Below the pieces are notes generated by a model. It had not been told where the DNA came from. It searched no databases and was given only the letters and a program-made list of their open reading frames with translations. From assembly GCA_020252645.1 (NCBI GenBank), contig JADCCN010000010.1:100250-164249 (forward strand): a DNA stretch of 64,000 bases, written 5' to 3'. This DNA comes from Methylobacterium sp. GTDB lineage: Bacteria; Pseudomonadota; Alphaproteobacteria; Rhizobiales; Beijerinckiaceae. The position numbers and the translations under genes were made by a program. The first letter of the stretch is position 1; every line of letters begins with the position of its first letter. This document shows positions 52,287 through 61,065 of this stretch, one piece after another.

Positions 52287-53528
52287 TCACCTCTTGCGAT
52301 AGACCAACTGGTGCACGTCGATCGAGCCGGCATCGAAGCCGCCCTCGCAATAGCTGAGATAATAGCGCCACAGCCGGCGGAAACGATCATCGAAACCGAG
52401 CGGCTGCAGGCGCGGCCAGGCGGTATCAAAGCTTGTGCGCCATTGCCGCAGCGTTTCCGCGTAATCATGGCGGATCGAAAGTTCGGACTGGCTCGCGAAA
52501 CCGTGGCTGCTTGAAAGCTCCGCGAGTTTGCCGGGCGAGGGAAGCATGCCTCCCGGAAAGATGAAGCGGCGGATGAAATCGATGTTGCGCCGGTAATCCT
52601 CGAAGAACCGATCCGCAACGGTGATGATCTGCAATCCGGCCGTGCCGCCGGACTTCAGCCGGTCGCGCAGGGTGGAGAAATAGCTGTTCCAGTAGCTTTC
52701 GCCCACGGCCTCGAACATCTCGATCGAGCCGATGTGATCGTAGGTGCCGCGCTCGTCACGGTAATCCTGGAAACGGATTTCCACCTGCTCGGAGAGGCCC
52801 GCATTCTGGATGCGCTTCTGCGCATATTCGTACTGCTCGCGACTGATGGTGAGCGCGGTGACTTTCGCACCGCGTTCTCGCGCAAGGAATTCCGCGAAGC
52901 CACCCCAGCCGCAGCCGATTTCCAGCACATGCTCGCCGGGCTTCACACCCATATCATTGGCGAGGCGGCGATATTTCCGCTCCTGCGCGCTGGAGAGATC
53001 GTTGTCGCCCGGCGCGAAAATCGCCGCGGAATAGGTCATCGAGCGGTCGAGCCATTCCCTGTAGAATGCGTTTCCGAGGTCGTAATGCGCGGAAATGTTG
53101 CGCTTCGAGCCGGATTTCGTGTTCCGGTTCAGGAAATGCAGCACCTGGAAGGCGAAACGTGCGAGAGGCGAGCGCGCGAGGAAATTGGCGGTGAGATCCT
53201 CGTTGATCGCGAAGAGTTTCACAACTTCGGTGACATCCGGGCTGTCCCAGTCGCCATCGCCATGGGTGTCGCCAAGGCCCACATCGCCCGCGAACATCAC
53301 ACGGCGCGCGAAGCGCCAGTTGCGTATGAGAATTTCAGCCTTTGGCCCGGGCCGGCCCGCTTCCACCATGAAAACCCGGCCGTCGGGCAATGTGACCGTC
53401 AGCGAGCCCACGCTCAGCCCCAGCGCGAAACGCAGCATCTCGCGGCTGGCGCGCGGCACGAAACGGGTCTCGGCGGCGAAATTGGCGTCCGTCAGAAGAA
53501 TGGGCGCCTTCGGCGGCTTATCCTGCAT
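52287..53528 (-). CDS. Cyclopropane-fatty-acyl-phospholipid synthase family methyltransferase
   Basis: 413 residues. An N-terminal lipid-binding part (residues 1-130) and a SAM domain with HVLEIGCGWGGFAEFLARE near residue 200, then SIEMFEAVGESYWNSYF and FIRRFIFPGGMLPS, all CFA hallmarks. It transfers a methyl or methylene group to acyl chains in phospholipids. Its start overlaps the DUF1365 stop by 11 bases. Being the last gene of the photolyase operon it likely belongs to a membrane response to photooxidative damage. The product may be cyclopropane or another methylated fatty acid. Confidence 0.92.
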   Translation of the reverse strand: MQDKPPKAPILLTDANFAAETRFVPRASREMLRFALGLSVGSLTVTLPDGRVFMVEAGRPGPKAEILIRNWRFARRVMFAGDVGLGDTHGDGDWDSPDVTEVVKLFAINEDLTANFLARSPLARFAFQVLHFLNRNTKSGSKRNISAHYDLGNAFYREWLDRSMTYSAAIFAPGDNDLSSAQERKYRRLANDMGVKPGEHVLEIGCGWGGFAEFLARERGAKVTALTISREQYEYAQKRIQNAGLSEQVEIRFQDYRDERGTYDHIGSIEMFEAVGESYWNSYFSTLRDRLKSGGTAGLQIITVADRFFEDYRRNIDFIRRFIFPGGMLPSPGKLAELSSSHGFASQSELSIRHDYAETLRQWRTSFDTAWPRLQPLGFDDRFRRLWRYYLSYCEGGFDAGSIDVHQLVYRKR

Positions 53529-54369
53529 GATGCACTTTCCGTGTCGCGTCGGTCGTGACCGACAGAAATTGCCCTCCGTGAGAAGCCGGGGGTGGAGGTG
53601 CCGGCCTCGTCACCAATGTGACACCCTTCACCCAGAGGCGCAACGCTTCCCAATGGATGCCGGCGACAACCTTCAGCGTCATCAAGGGCATGGCGAAGGC
53701 CAGCCGCAGGCAGGAGAGGGCGGTGATCTGCTCGGCCTTGCCGTGGAACGTGGCTGCAAGGATCGGCCCCTCCGCATCCGTCTCATGGATGCGCACCGCG
53801 ATGTCGGCCCTGCCCGGCGGCCGAACGCGGAAATGGTAGCGCTGCTCCATGGGCATGAAGGGCGAGACGTAGAAGAGCTTGTCCGCCTCCTGCCGAAGGC
53901 CGGCTTCGGTCAATTGGCCCGGCATGACCGGTTCCACATAGGCGTGGCGCTCGCCGAAGGTGTTGCGCACCTCGTAATGCACGCCGATCAGCCGGCCATC
54001 CGCCGCATAGGCGAAATAGACCGAGAGGGGGTTGAACACGAAGCCGAGGACGCGCGGATAGCAGAGCAGCATCACGCGTGCAGGCTCCTCGACGAGGCCG
54101 GCGGCCTTCAGCGCCGCCACCACATCCGCCTTCGGGTTGGGCGAACCCCTGGTGATGCCATGCGGGCAAAGATCGAAGCCGATGAGGTTGAATTTCCCCA
54201 CGGAGAAGAACGGCGAGAGCCGATGCGCTTCCTCCAGCCGGTCGAGATCGACCAGCAGGGCAAAAACCGAATAGGTGAAGCGATGCGCCTTGGGCTTCAT
54301 GCGCATATGCATCACCGAGCCGACATAGAAGAGCGCGGCATCAGCGGGCGGGAGGAAACGTGGTGCCAT
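53518..54369 (-). CDS. DUF1365 domain protein
   Basis: 283 residues from ATG 54369; a TTG at 54378 overlapping the upstream stop is the other choice. FYVGSVMHMRMKPKAHRFTYSVFALLVDLDRL opens the domain and CYPRVLGFVFNPLSVYFAY, EVRNTFGERHAYV and DKLFYVSPFMPMEQRYHFR are family motifs. Function unknown. It always travels with the flavin oxidoreductase and CFA genes in this type of cluster, which suggests fatty-acid modification. Cytoplasmic. Confidence 0.92.
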   Translation of the reverse strand: MAPRFLPPADAALFYVGSVMHMRMKPKAHRFTYSVFALLVDLDRLEEAHRLSPFFSVGKFNLIGFDLCPHGITRGSPNPKADVVAALKAAGLVEEPARVMLLCYPRVLGFVFNPLSVYFAYAADGRLIGVHYEVRNTFGERHAYVEPVMPGQLTEAGLRQEADKLFYVSPFMPMEQRYHFRVRPPGRADIAVRIHETDAEGPILAATFHGKAEQITALSCLRLAFAMPLMTLKVVAGIHWEALRLWVKGVTLVTRPAPPPPASHGGQFLSVTTDATRKVHHAG

Positions 54370-54374
54370 GGCGC

Positions 54375-55697
54375 TCAAAGGCGAGACGGCGCACCCACCG
54401 CGCGCTGCGGGACGCTGGTGCCACCCTGCAGGCCATGCGCGGCAATGAGCCGGTCCGCGGCCTCGAAGCCTGCGCGCAGGCCATCCTCGTGGAAGCCGTA
54501 GCCGGCCCAGGCCCCGGCATAGAACAGCCCGCCGCGCCCCTGGATGCCCGGAAGCGCCTGCTGCGCCGCGAGCGCCGAGGCATCATATTGCGGATGGGCA
54601 TAGGAGAACCGGCCGAACACAGTCTCTGGTGCGGGCTCGATGCGCGGGTTCAGCGTCACGAAAAGCGGGCGCCCGTCATCAATGCCCTGCAGGCGGTTCA
54701 TCCAGTAGCTGACCATCACCGGCCGGCCGACCTCGCCCGATTCGCGCAGCACGTTCCATGCGGCCCAGGCGCGCTTGCGTTTCGGCATGAGGCGCGGATC
54801 GCGGTGCAGGATCACCTCGTTCTCGGCATAGGCGAGGCCACCGAGCACGGCACGCTCCTCGGTTCCGGCATCTTCGAGCAGCGCGAGCGCCTGGTCGGTA
54901 TGGGTCGCGCAGACCACCGCGTCGAACAGGCCGCGCTGGCCCCGCGTGGTGACGATCTCGACACCCGTGGGCATGCGCCGGAGGGATGCCACGCCTTCGC
55001 CGATGCGGGTGTTGAAACCCGCTGTCGCCACGAGTTTCTGCACGTAGCTGCGCGAGCCGCCGGTCACCGTGCGCCAGGCCGGGCGGTTCCAGTGCAGGAG
55101 GCGATGGTTATCGAAGAAGGCGATGAAGCTCTCCGCCGGGAAGTCCAGCACGGCTTCCGCTGACATCGACCAGATTGCCGCGCCCATCGGCAGGATGTAA
55201 TCCTCGATGAGTTCGCGCGAGGCCCGCTTTTCAGCGAGGTATGCACGCAAGGAACCCTTGCCCACGCGGCCGGTGGCGCGATCCTCGATCGCCTCGGCCG
55301 AAAAGCGCCGCATGCTTGAGAGCATGCGCCAAAGCCGGGGTTGCAGCATGTTCGAACGCTGCGCGAAAAACGAGGAGATGACGTTCGTTTCCTGACCCGA
55401 CCATTCGAACCGCCCGCCATCCAGTGACAGCGAGAACCCCATGTCCGAACGATGCGTGGCGACCCCGAGTTCGGAGAAAAGGGCCGTCAGCAGCGGATAA
55501 TTCAGGGTATTGAAAACGATGAAGCCGGTATCGACCGAAACCGGCAGGCCCGCATATTCGATATCCACCGTCGCGGAATGGCCGCCGAGGCGGTTGTCCT
55601 TCTCGAAGACCGTAACGGCTTCCGGCCCAAAATGCCGGCTTAAGCGAAAAGCTGCACCAAGACCGGAAATTCCGCTGCCAATCACTGCAAAACGCAT
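54375..55697 (-). CDS. NAD(P)/FAD-dependent oxidoreductase (amine oxidase-like)
   Basis: 440 residues. Dinucleotide motif VIGSGISGLGAAFRLSRHFG, then FEKDNRLGGHSATVDIEYAG and a C-terminal GLFYAGAWAGYGFHEDGLRAGFEAADRLI, which is the flavin-binding end of amine oxidase and phytoene-desaturase-like enzymes. It probably oxidises or desaturates a lipid. It starts 15 bases after the photolyase stop and its stop overlaps the start region of DUF1365. Confidence 0.9.
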   Translation of the reverse strand: MRFAVIGSGISGLGAAFRLSRHFGPEAVTVFEKDNRLGGHSATVDIEYAGLPVSVDTGFIVFNTLNYPLLTALFSELGVATHRSDMGFSLSLDGGRFEWSGQETNVISSFFAQRSNMLQPRLWRMLSSMRRFSAEAIEDRATGRVGKGSLRAYLAEKRASRELIEDYILPMGAAIWSMSAEAVLDFPAESFIAFFDNHRLLHWNRPAWRTVTGGSRSYVQKLVATAGFNTRIGEGVASLRRMPTGVEIVTTRGQRGLFDAVVCATHTDQALALLEDAGTEERAVLGGLAYAENEVILHRDPRLMPKRKRAWAAWNVLRESGEVGRPVMVSYWMNRLQGIDDGRPLFVTLNPRIEPAPETVFGRFSYAHPQYDASALAAQQALPGIQGRGGLFYAGAWAGYGFHEDGLRAGFEAADRLIAAHGLQGGTSVPQRAVGAPSRL

Positions 55698-55712
55698 GAA
55701 GCGTCCCTTCTG

Positions 55713-57188
55713 TCAGATGTTGGACGCCGCCGGCGGCAGCGACTTGAAGGCTTCAAGGGCCCTTTCGCGCGCATCTTCATGCGAAACGATGGGACGGGGG
55801 TAGGTTTCGCCGAGCCGGATGCCGGCGCGGCTGAGGATGGCGGCGGGCGCCTCCCATGGCCGATGGATCAACTTTCCGGGAAGCTTAGCAATTTCCGGGA
55901 CGTAAGCACGGACAAAATTGCCATCCGGATCGAATTTTTCACCTTGCGTGATGGGGTTGAAAATCCGGAAATAGGGGGCTGCATCCGCGCCCGAGCCGGC
56001 CACCCATTGCCAGCTTGCGGCGTTGTTCGCCGGGTCGGCATCGCAGAGCGTGTCCCAGAACCATGCCTCGCCCGCCCGCCAGTCGATCATCAGGTGCTTG
56101 ATGAGAAACGAGGCGACGATCATCCGCACGCGATTATGCATGAAGCCGGTCTGCCAGAGCTGGCGCATGCCCGCATCCACGATCGGATAGCCGGTCTGTC
56201 CCTTTTTCCAGGCGGCAAGCGCCTGCGGGCTCGTGGCCCAGGGGAAGGAATCGAATTTTGGCTGGTAATTGACGGTTGCGAGCGTGGGGTAGTGATAGAG
56301 AAGGTGATAGGCGAATTCGCGCCAGCCGAGTTCGGAAAAGAACTTCTCGACGTCCTCGTTCGTGCCGCGCGTCTCTCCCGTCGCCCGCGCCTGCTCCGTC
56401 ATCTGCCAGATGCGCCGCACCGAGATGTCGCCCACGGCAAGGTGGGCCGAGAGCATGGAGGTCGAGGGCAGGTCCGGCCGGTTCCGATCCTCGGCATAGC
56501 CCCGCAAACCACCGCTGAGAAAACCGAGCAGCCGCTTCAGCGCGCCGGCCTCGCCCGGCTGCCATGTCTCGCGCAGGCCGCCGGTCCAATCCGGCCGGGT
56601 CGGCAGCAGGCCGAGTTCCGCAAGCTCGACCCGGCCCGGCAGATCGGGCAGGGGAGGAAGCTGCGGCAGGGAGGCCGGCGCCGGCACGGGCGGCGCGACC
56701 GCCCGCTTCGCCCGGCACGCCCGCCAGAACGGCGTGAAGACCCGCAACGGGCCGCCAGCCTGCGAGCGGATTTCCATCGGTTCGAAGAGGAGATGTCCGT
56801 TCCGGCTCTCGACCGCAATGTCCCGGCTGCGGAGTTCCGCCTTGATGGCGGTATCGAGATCGCGTTCCGCGCCGCCATAGCGCCGGTTCCAGGTTACGAG
56901 GCTGGCACCGATCGCGCCTGCGACTTGCGGCACGATTTCGCGGGAATTGCCGCGCAGGATGATGAGATCCGAGCCCTTTTCGCGCAGGCTCTCGGCCAGC
57001 CGCGCCAGCGCATGGTGCAGGAACCAGCCTTGTGCGCCGCCGCGCGGACGCAAGCCCTCATCCGTCTCGTCAATGAAGATCGCGAGCATCGCTTCCGCTT
57101 CGCTGGCAAGCCGGAAGGCGGGGTTGTCGTCGAGGCGGAGATCGTTGCGGAACCAGTGGAGTGCAGGCGCCGGGAAAGAAGAGGGCAT
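55713..57188 (-). CDS. phrB: Deoxyribodipyrimidine photolyase (CPD class I)
   Basis: 491 residues. Repairs UV-induced cyclobutane dimers with blue light. HWFRNDLRLDDNPAF begins the antenna domain; the FAD region has FFSELGWREFAYHLLYHYP, GYPIVDAGMRQLWQTGFMHNRVRMIVASFL and WQWVAGSGADAAPYFRIFNP, all photolyase signatures. First gene of the operon phrB-oxidoreductase-DUF1365-CFA. Divergent from the Cys-rich protein gene. Confidence 0.95.
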   Translation of the reverse strand: MPSSFPAPALHWFRNDLRLDDNPAFRLASEAEAMLAIFIDETDEGLRPRGGAQGWFLHHALARLAESLREKGSDLIILRGNSREIVPQVAGAIGASLVTWNRRYGGAERDLDTAIKAELRSRDIAVESRNGHLLFEPMEIRSQAGGPLRVFTPFWRACRAKRAVAPPVPAPASLPQLPPLPDLPGRVELAELGLLPTRPDWTGGLRETWQPGEAGALKRLLGFLSGGLRGYAEDRNRPDLPSTSMLSAHLAVGDISVRRIWQMTEQARATGETRGTNEDVEKFFSELGWREFAYHLLYHYPTLATVNYQPKFDSFPWATSPQALAAWKKGQTGYPIVDAGMRQLWQTGFMHNRVRMIVASFLIKHLMIDWRAGEAWFWDTLCDADPANNAASWQWVAGSGADAAPYFRIFNPITQGEKFDPDGNFVRAYVPEIAKLPGKLIHRPWEAPAAILSRAGIRLGETYPRPIVSHEDARERALEAFKSLPPAASNI

Positions 57189-57363
57189 GCGAGGCGATCC
57201 GTTCTGGCGCGATCCGACATAACCCGGCGGGACCGAGCTGGTTTGCGGTCTACGCCGCGCTGCCGAAACTGGATTTCACGGGCGGGAGCGCCTCGCGCTT
57301 GCAATTGCAATTGTCTCCCGGCGCGTGCTCGCCTATGCGCGAGCGGAGAGGAGACGCAAGCCA

Positions 57364-57900
57364 ATGGGCCAGGCGAAGCGGAAGCGGGAAGCGGGCGCGC
57401 GCATCAGCTGGTGCAGAACCTGCACCTATTGCTGCGTGCTGCCCGCCATCATGGCGCTGGAAAAGCCGATGTACAGGGCCTGCGCCCATATCCGGAACCA
57501 GGGTTGCGGCCTGTTCGGTGATGCCCGTCGCCCGGATGCCTGCATCCGCTACAATTGCGCCTATCTCTCCGCGCGGCTGTCCGACAGCCCCGAGCGCAAC
57601 CGCATTCCCCATCCGCTCGAGGCCGGCGCCTATTTCCACCGCGACCCGATGGAAAAGGCGGTGGTGCTGTTCGTCGATCCGGATCGACCGGAAATCTGGA
57701 AAACCTCGGCGATTTCCGAATTGATGCGCAACGCGCTCCGCCAGGGCGAAACGCTCGTGATCTTCGACCGCGGGCACCAGATGACCGTCACCCGACCGGA
57801 GCAGTTCGAGGCGATCCTCGAGCGGGATTTCGTGGCGCTGGTCGAGGCGGAGGGCCGAAAGCCGGATTTCCCCGAATTCAGGGAGTGGAAACGCGCTTGA
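57364..57900 (+). CDS. Cysteine-rich protein, possible metal-binding, unknown function
   Basis: 178 residues from ATG 57364 (GAGGAGA about 9 bases upstream). The N-terminal half is cysteine-rich: CRTCTYCC, then ACAH, GCGLF, ACIRYNC. This C-x2-C-x2-C-C plus spaced cysteines resembles YkgJ-like zinc or iron-sulfur chelating proteins. It is divergent from the photolyase operon, so a part in the light or oxidative response is possible. It starts with a basic stretch (MGQAKRKREAG). Family uncertain. Confidence 0.7.
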   Translation: MGQAKRKREAGARISWCRTCTYCCVLPAIMALEKPMYRACAHIRNQGCGLFGDARRPDACIRYNCAYLSARLSDSPERNRIPHPLEAGAYFHRDPMEKAVVLFVDPDRPEIWKTSAISELMRNALRQGETLVIFDRGHQMTVTRPEQFEAILERDFVALVEAEGRKPDFPEFREWKRA

Positions 57901-57960
57901 GGGGAAGAATCGCAGCGGCGAAAAAAAACCGGCTTCTCGAAGGAGCAGAGTTACGCCTGA

Positions 57961-58031
57961 TCGTCCCCATATCATTGATCGTTCCCACATCATTGATCGT
58001 TCCCATGTCATTGATCGTCCCCATGTCATGA
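57961..58031. repeat. Tandem 18-base repeat, 3.9 copies
   Basis: Units: TCGTCCCCATATCATTGA, TCGTTCCCACATCATTGA, TCGTTCCCATGTCATTGA and TCGTCCCCATGTCATGA. The unit is a multiple of three, so the ORF track translates it as LIVPMS repeats on one strand. It stands 70 bases before the LacI gene and could be a direct-repeat regulator array or a slippage product. Confidence 0.85.
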
Positions 58032-58065
58032 GGCCGTTACAAAACCGGACTATTCCGCTCCAAGA

Positions 58066-58073
58066 AAACGTTT
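58066..58073. promoter_or_regulatory. LacI-type operator candidate
   Basis: AAACGTTT is a perfect palindrome with the central CG typical of LacI/PurR family operators; in context it reads GAAAACGTTTAC. It lies 30 bases upstream of the LacI-family start, which points to autoregulation. A copy was not seen directly before the binding protein gene. Confidence 0.5.
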
Positions 58074-58104
58074 ACATGCCAAGTTTCTTGAGTAGGATGT
58101 GGCA

Positions 58105-59160
58105 ATGGCGGCGACGATCAAGGACGTAGCGGAACGCGCGGGTTGCTCGATCGCAACCGTCAGCCGATTTGTGAACGGCACGGCAGTTCTCACTCTAGAG
58201 ACCCGGGCGCGGATCGAAGCCGCGATCCATGCGCTGGGGTATCGACCCTCCGAGCTGGGGCGCAGCCTCCGGCGCCAGGCGACCCGAACCGTCGGCGTAA
58301 TCGTGCCCAGTCTGACCAATCCGGTCTTTGCCGCTTCGGTGGCAGGTTTGCAGGCCCGCGCACGCGAGGCCGGCTTCGGCGTGCTGATCGCCTCGACCGA
58401 ATATGACCCGGCGCAGGAAATGGCCGCACTCGATACTCTGCTCGGTCAAAAGGTGGAGGGCTTGGCCCTGACGGTCAGCGATCCGCTGGCAAGCCCTGTC
58501 CTGCCTGTCCTCGACGCCGAACGGAAGCCACATGTCTTGATGTTCAACCAGGCGGATCGTCCCGGTCGCGTCTGTGTGACAGTGGACAATGTGGCGGCCG
58601 CTTTTGCCATGACGAATGCGATCCTGGCGGAAGGCCATCGCCGGATCGCCTTTCTGGCCGGGCGATTTTCCACCTCCGACCGTTCGCGCCTTCGCTATCG
58701 CGGTTTTGCCAACGCAATGGCCCGATCAGGTCTGGTGCCGCCTTCGCCGACGGAAGTCGATTTTCTCATTGATATGCCGGACCAGGCAGTCGCGCCGTTG
58801 TTCGAGCAAGAGGCTGCCCCAACGGCATTGTTCTGCTCCAATGACATTCTCGCTCTGGCTGCGATCGGGGCTTTGCAGCGCCGAGGCATGGCCGTGCCGG
58901 CGGATGTCTCGATTGTCGGATTTGATGGGATTGCGCTCGGCCGGATGGTCGAGCCGCCACTTGCAACCGTCCATCAGCCTGCCCGCGAAATGGGCGAGAC
59001 GGCGATGGAAATTCTGCTTGCTGAGCTGCGCGAGCATGTCGCGGAACGCCCGACTTTTCTGCCTTTCGAGCTTCGGCTCGGCGGCACGCTCGCGACCGCG
59101 CCTGCGCATGCGGCGCCATCGGCCCCGCTTGTAGCCCAACCCCAATGGCGACAGACCTAG
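58105..59160 (+). CDS. LacI family transcriptional regulator
   Basis: 351 residues from ATG 58105 (AGGA upstream; GTG 58099 two codons earlier is the track start). N-terminal helix-turn-helix ATIKDVAERAGCSIATVSRFVNG with hinge helix, followed by a periplasmic-binding-like effector domain (VGVIVPSLTNPVFAASVAGLQARA, ALFCSNDILALAAIGALQRRGMAVPADVSIVGFDGI). Binds a small molecule, usually a sugar. It stands first before the ABC operon and probably controls it. Confidence 0.93.
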   Translation: MAATIKDVAERAGCSIATVSRFVNGTAVLTLETRARIEAAIHALGYRPSELGRSLRRQATRTVGVIVPSLTNPVFAASVAGLQARAREAGFGVLIASTEYDPAQEMAALDTLLGQKVEGLALTVSDPLASPVLPVLDAERKPHVLMFNQADRPGRVCVTVDNVAAAFAMTNAILAEGHRRIAFLAGRFSTSDRSRLRYRGFANAMARSGLVPPSPTEVDFLIDMPDQAVAPLFEQEAAPTALFCSNDILALAAIGALQRRGMAVPADVSIVGFDGIALGRMVEPPLATVHQPAREMGETAMEILLAELREHVAERPTFLPFELRLGGTLATAPAHAAPSAPLVAQPQWRQT

Positions 59161-59174
59161 AAGGAGAAACACCA

Positions 59175-60188
59175 ATGAACAGGAACTTCTTGAAGACTGC
59201 CTTGGCCACCGCGGCGCTTCTCGGTGGGTTCGCAATATCGCAAGCCAAGGCGGCGGATGTGATCTGCTACAATTGCCCTCCCCAATGGGCCGATTGGGCC
59301 TCGATGATCAAGGCGGTGAAAGCCAGGCTCAATCTCACCATGCCGCATGACAACAAGAACTCGGGGCAAACCCTGTCCCAACTGATGGCCGAAAAGAACA
59401 ACCCTGTGGCGGACATCGCCTATTTCGGCGCAACATTCGGCTTCAAGGCGAAAGCGGAAGGAACGCTCCAGCCCTACAAGCCCGCGAAATGGGAGGAAAT
59501 CCCGGCCGGTCTCAAGGACGCGGACGGTTACTGGCACACCATTCATTCCGGCACGTTGGGGCTCTTCGTCAATGTCGATGCCCTGGGCGGCAAGCCTGTC
59601 CCGGCCTGCTGGAAAGATCTGACCAAGCCTGAATACAAGGGCATGGTCGGCTATCTCAATCCGGCATCGGCTGCTGTGGGTTATGTGGGCGCTGTTGCCG
59701 TGAACCTCGCGCTCGGTGGCAGCCAGCAGAATTTCGACCCCGCCCTGGCCTTTTTCAAGGATCTTGCGAAGAACCAGCCGATCGTGCCGCAGCAGACTTC
59801 TTATGCCCGCGTCGTTTCGGGCGAAATTCCGATCCTGTTCGATTATGATTTCAACGCCTATCGGGCGAAATACACCGAGAAAGGCAAGTTCGAGTTCGTG
59901 ATCCCTTGCGAGGGTTCGGTTTCCTTTCCTTACGTGATCGGACTCGTGAAGGGCGCGAAGAACGAGGCAAACGCCAAGAAGGTGCTCGATTTCATCCTGT
60001 CCGACGAAGGCCAGACGATTTGGACCAATGCCTTCCTGCGTCCCGCGCGCCCCATCAAGATGGCGTCTGAAACCGAAGCCAAATTCCTGCCGGCGACCGA
60101 GTATGCGCGCGTGAGGGATGTGGATTGGGCCGCCATGGAAACGGTTCAGAAAGGGTTTTCCGACCGCTACGTTGCCGAAGTTCGCTGA
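59175..60188 (+). CDS. ABC transporter extracellular solute-binding protein (Fe3+/spermidine-type)
   Basis: 337 residues from ATG 59175 with AAGGAG upstream. Signal peptide MNRNFLKTALATAALLGGFAISQAKA, then ADVICYNCPPQWADWASMIK. The FLRPARPIKM end and PEYKGMVGYLNPASAAVGYVGAVAVNLALGG middle are typical of the bacterial extracellular solute-binding proteins that include iron, polyamine, thiamine and aminoethylphosphonate binders. The substrate cannot be read. Followed by a strong hairpin and the permeases. Confidence 0.88.
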   Translation: MNRNFLKTALATAALLGGFAISQAKAADVICYNCPPQWADWASMIKAVKARLNLTMPHDNKNSGQTLSQLMAEKNNPVADIAYFGATFGFKAKAEGTLQPYKPAKWEEIPAGLKDADGYWHTIHSGTLGLFVNVDALGGKPVPACWKDLTKPEYKGMVGYLNPASAAVGYVGAVAVNLALGGSQQNFDPALAFFKDLAKNQPIVPQQTSYARVVSGEIPILFDYDFNAYRAKYTEKGKFEFVIPCEGSVSFPYVIGLVKGAKNEANAKKVLDFILSDEGQTIWTNAFLRPARPIKMASETEAKFLPATEYARVRDVDWAAMETVQKGFSDRYVAEVR

Positions 60189-60202
60189 TCATCTCAACTC
60201 CG

Positions 60203-60226
60203 GCTCCGGGGCGCCGGCCCCGGAGC
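60203..60226 (+). promoter_or_regulatory. Stem-loop between binding protein and permease genes
   Basis: GCTCCGGGGC-GCCG-GCCCCGGAGC, a perfect 10-bp stem 14 bases after the binding-protein stop. No T run, so more likely an mRNA stabiliser or attenuator that keeps binding protein high relative to permease. Confidence 0.75.
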
Positions 60227-60242
60227 GTGGGATACGCTTGTC

Positions 60243-61061
60243 ATGAAGTCACGTCAGCTTTTTGCGCTCGCCTGCCTGCTCCCGCTGGGCATCATTCTGG
60301 CGGCATTCTTTCTGATCCCGCTTGTCCGTCTTTTTCTAATCGGCGGGGGCGGCGAGGCAGGGTTTTCGCGCTATTTCCGGGTTTTGACGATGCCGCGCTA
60401 TTACGAGGCCCTGGCATCAACCACGATCTTGTCCTTGGCGGTGACCGCAGCCACGCTGCTCATCGGGGGAATTGCCGGAATTTTCTTGGCGCGGAACCGT
60501 TTTCCCGGTCACGGATTGCTTGTCGCGATCCTCACCTTTCCCCTGGCATTTCCCGGCGTCGTCGTCGGCTTCATGGTCATCATGCTCGGAGGACGCCTCG
60601 GCATTTTCGGGCAGATGACGCTCGCCCTGCTGGGTGAGCGCATGGTTTTCGCTTATTCCATCATCGGCCTGTTCGTCGGTTATCTCTATTTCTCCATCCC
60701 GCGCGTGCTTCTAACCGTGATGGGCGTGGCAGAAAAACTGGATAACCAGCTGATCGAAGCCGCCCGTTCGCTTGGCGCCGGCCCTTTTGCCGTGCAGCGC
60801 GATATTGTCCTGCCGGCGCTGATGCCCGCCTTTGTCGCAGCCGGGTCGATCTGTTTTGCGACATCCATGGGAGCGTTCGGCACGGCATTCACGCTGGCGG
60901 CGAAGATCGATGTGCTGCCGATGGTGATCTACAACGTGTTCACCGAATCCGCCGACATGGCGACAGCAGCCGCTCTCGCCGTCATTCTGGGCCTTTGCAC
61001 TTGGGCCGTTCTGGCGCTCGCCCGTCTCTACGGCGGCACGAACGTTGCCGCGGCAGGGTGA
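60243..61061 (+). CDS. ABC transporter permease (first)
   Basis: 272 residues, six hydrophobic segments. The EAA-type loop is DNQLIEAARSLGAGPFAVQRDIVLPALMPAFVAAG. This is the PotB/ThiP-like half permease group. It lies in the inner membrane and pairs with the next gene. Start ATG 60243; the stop is followed by the second permease with 4 bases between. Confidence 0.92.
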   Translation: MKSRQLFALACLLPLGIILAAFFLIPLVRLFLIGGGGEAGFSRYFRVLTMPRYYEALASTTILSLAVTAATLLIGGIAGIFLARNRFPGHGLLVAILTFPLAFPGVVVGFMVIMLGGRLGIFGQMTLALLGERMVFAYSIIGLFVGYLYFSIPRVLLTVMGVAEKLDNQLIEAARSLGAGPFAVQRDIVLPALMPAFVAAGSICFATSMGAFGTAFTLAAKIDVLPMVIYNVFTESADMATAAALAVILGLCTWAVLALARLYGGTNVAAAG

Positions 61062-61065
61062 TGTC

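Noticed and set aside
57190-57240. Sigma-E-like promoter before the Cys-rich gene or photolyase
   Set aside because: CGATCC followed by TAAC is present on the plus strand but the spacing and both boxes deviate; no TGATCC was found on the photolyase strand.
57555-58031. ORF ending in LIVPMS repeats (and its minus-strand partner with MTWERS repeats)
   Set aside because: The repeats are translations of the 18-base tandem array; the frame overlaps the better-supported Cys-rich gene and lacks a ribosome site.
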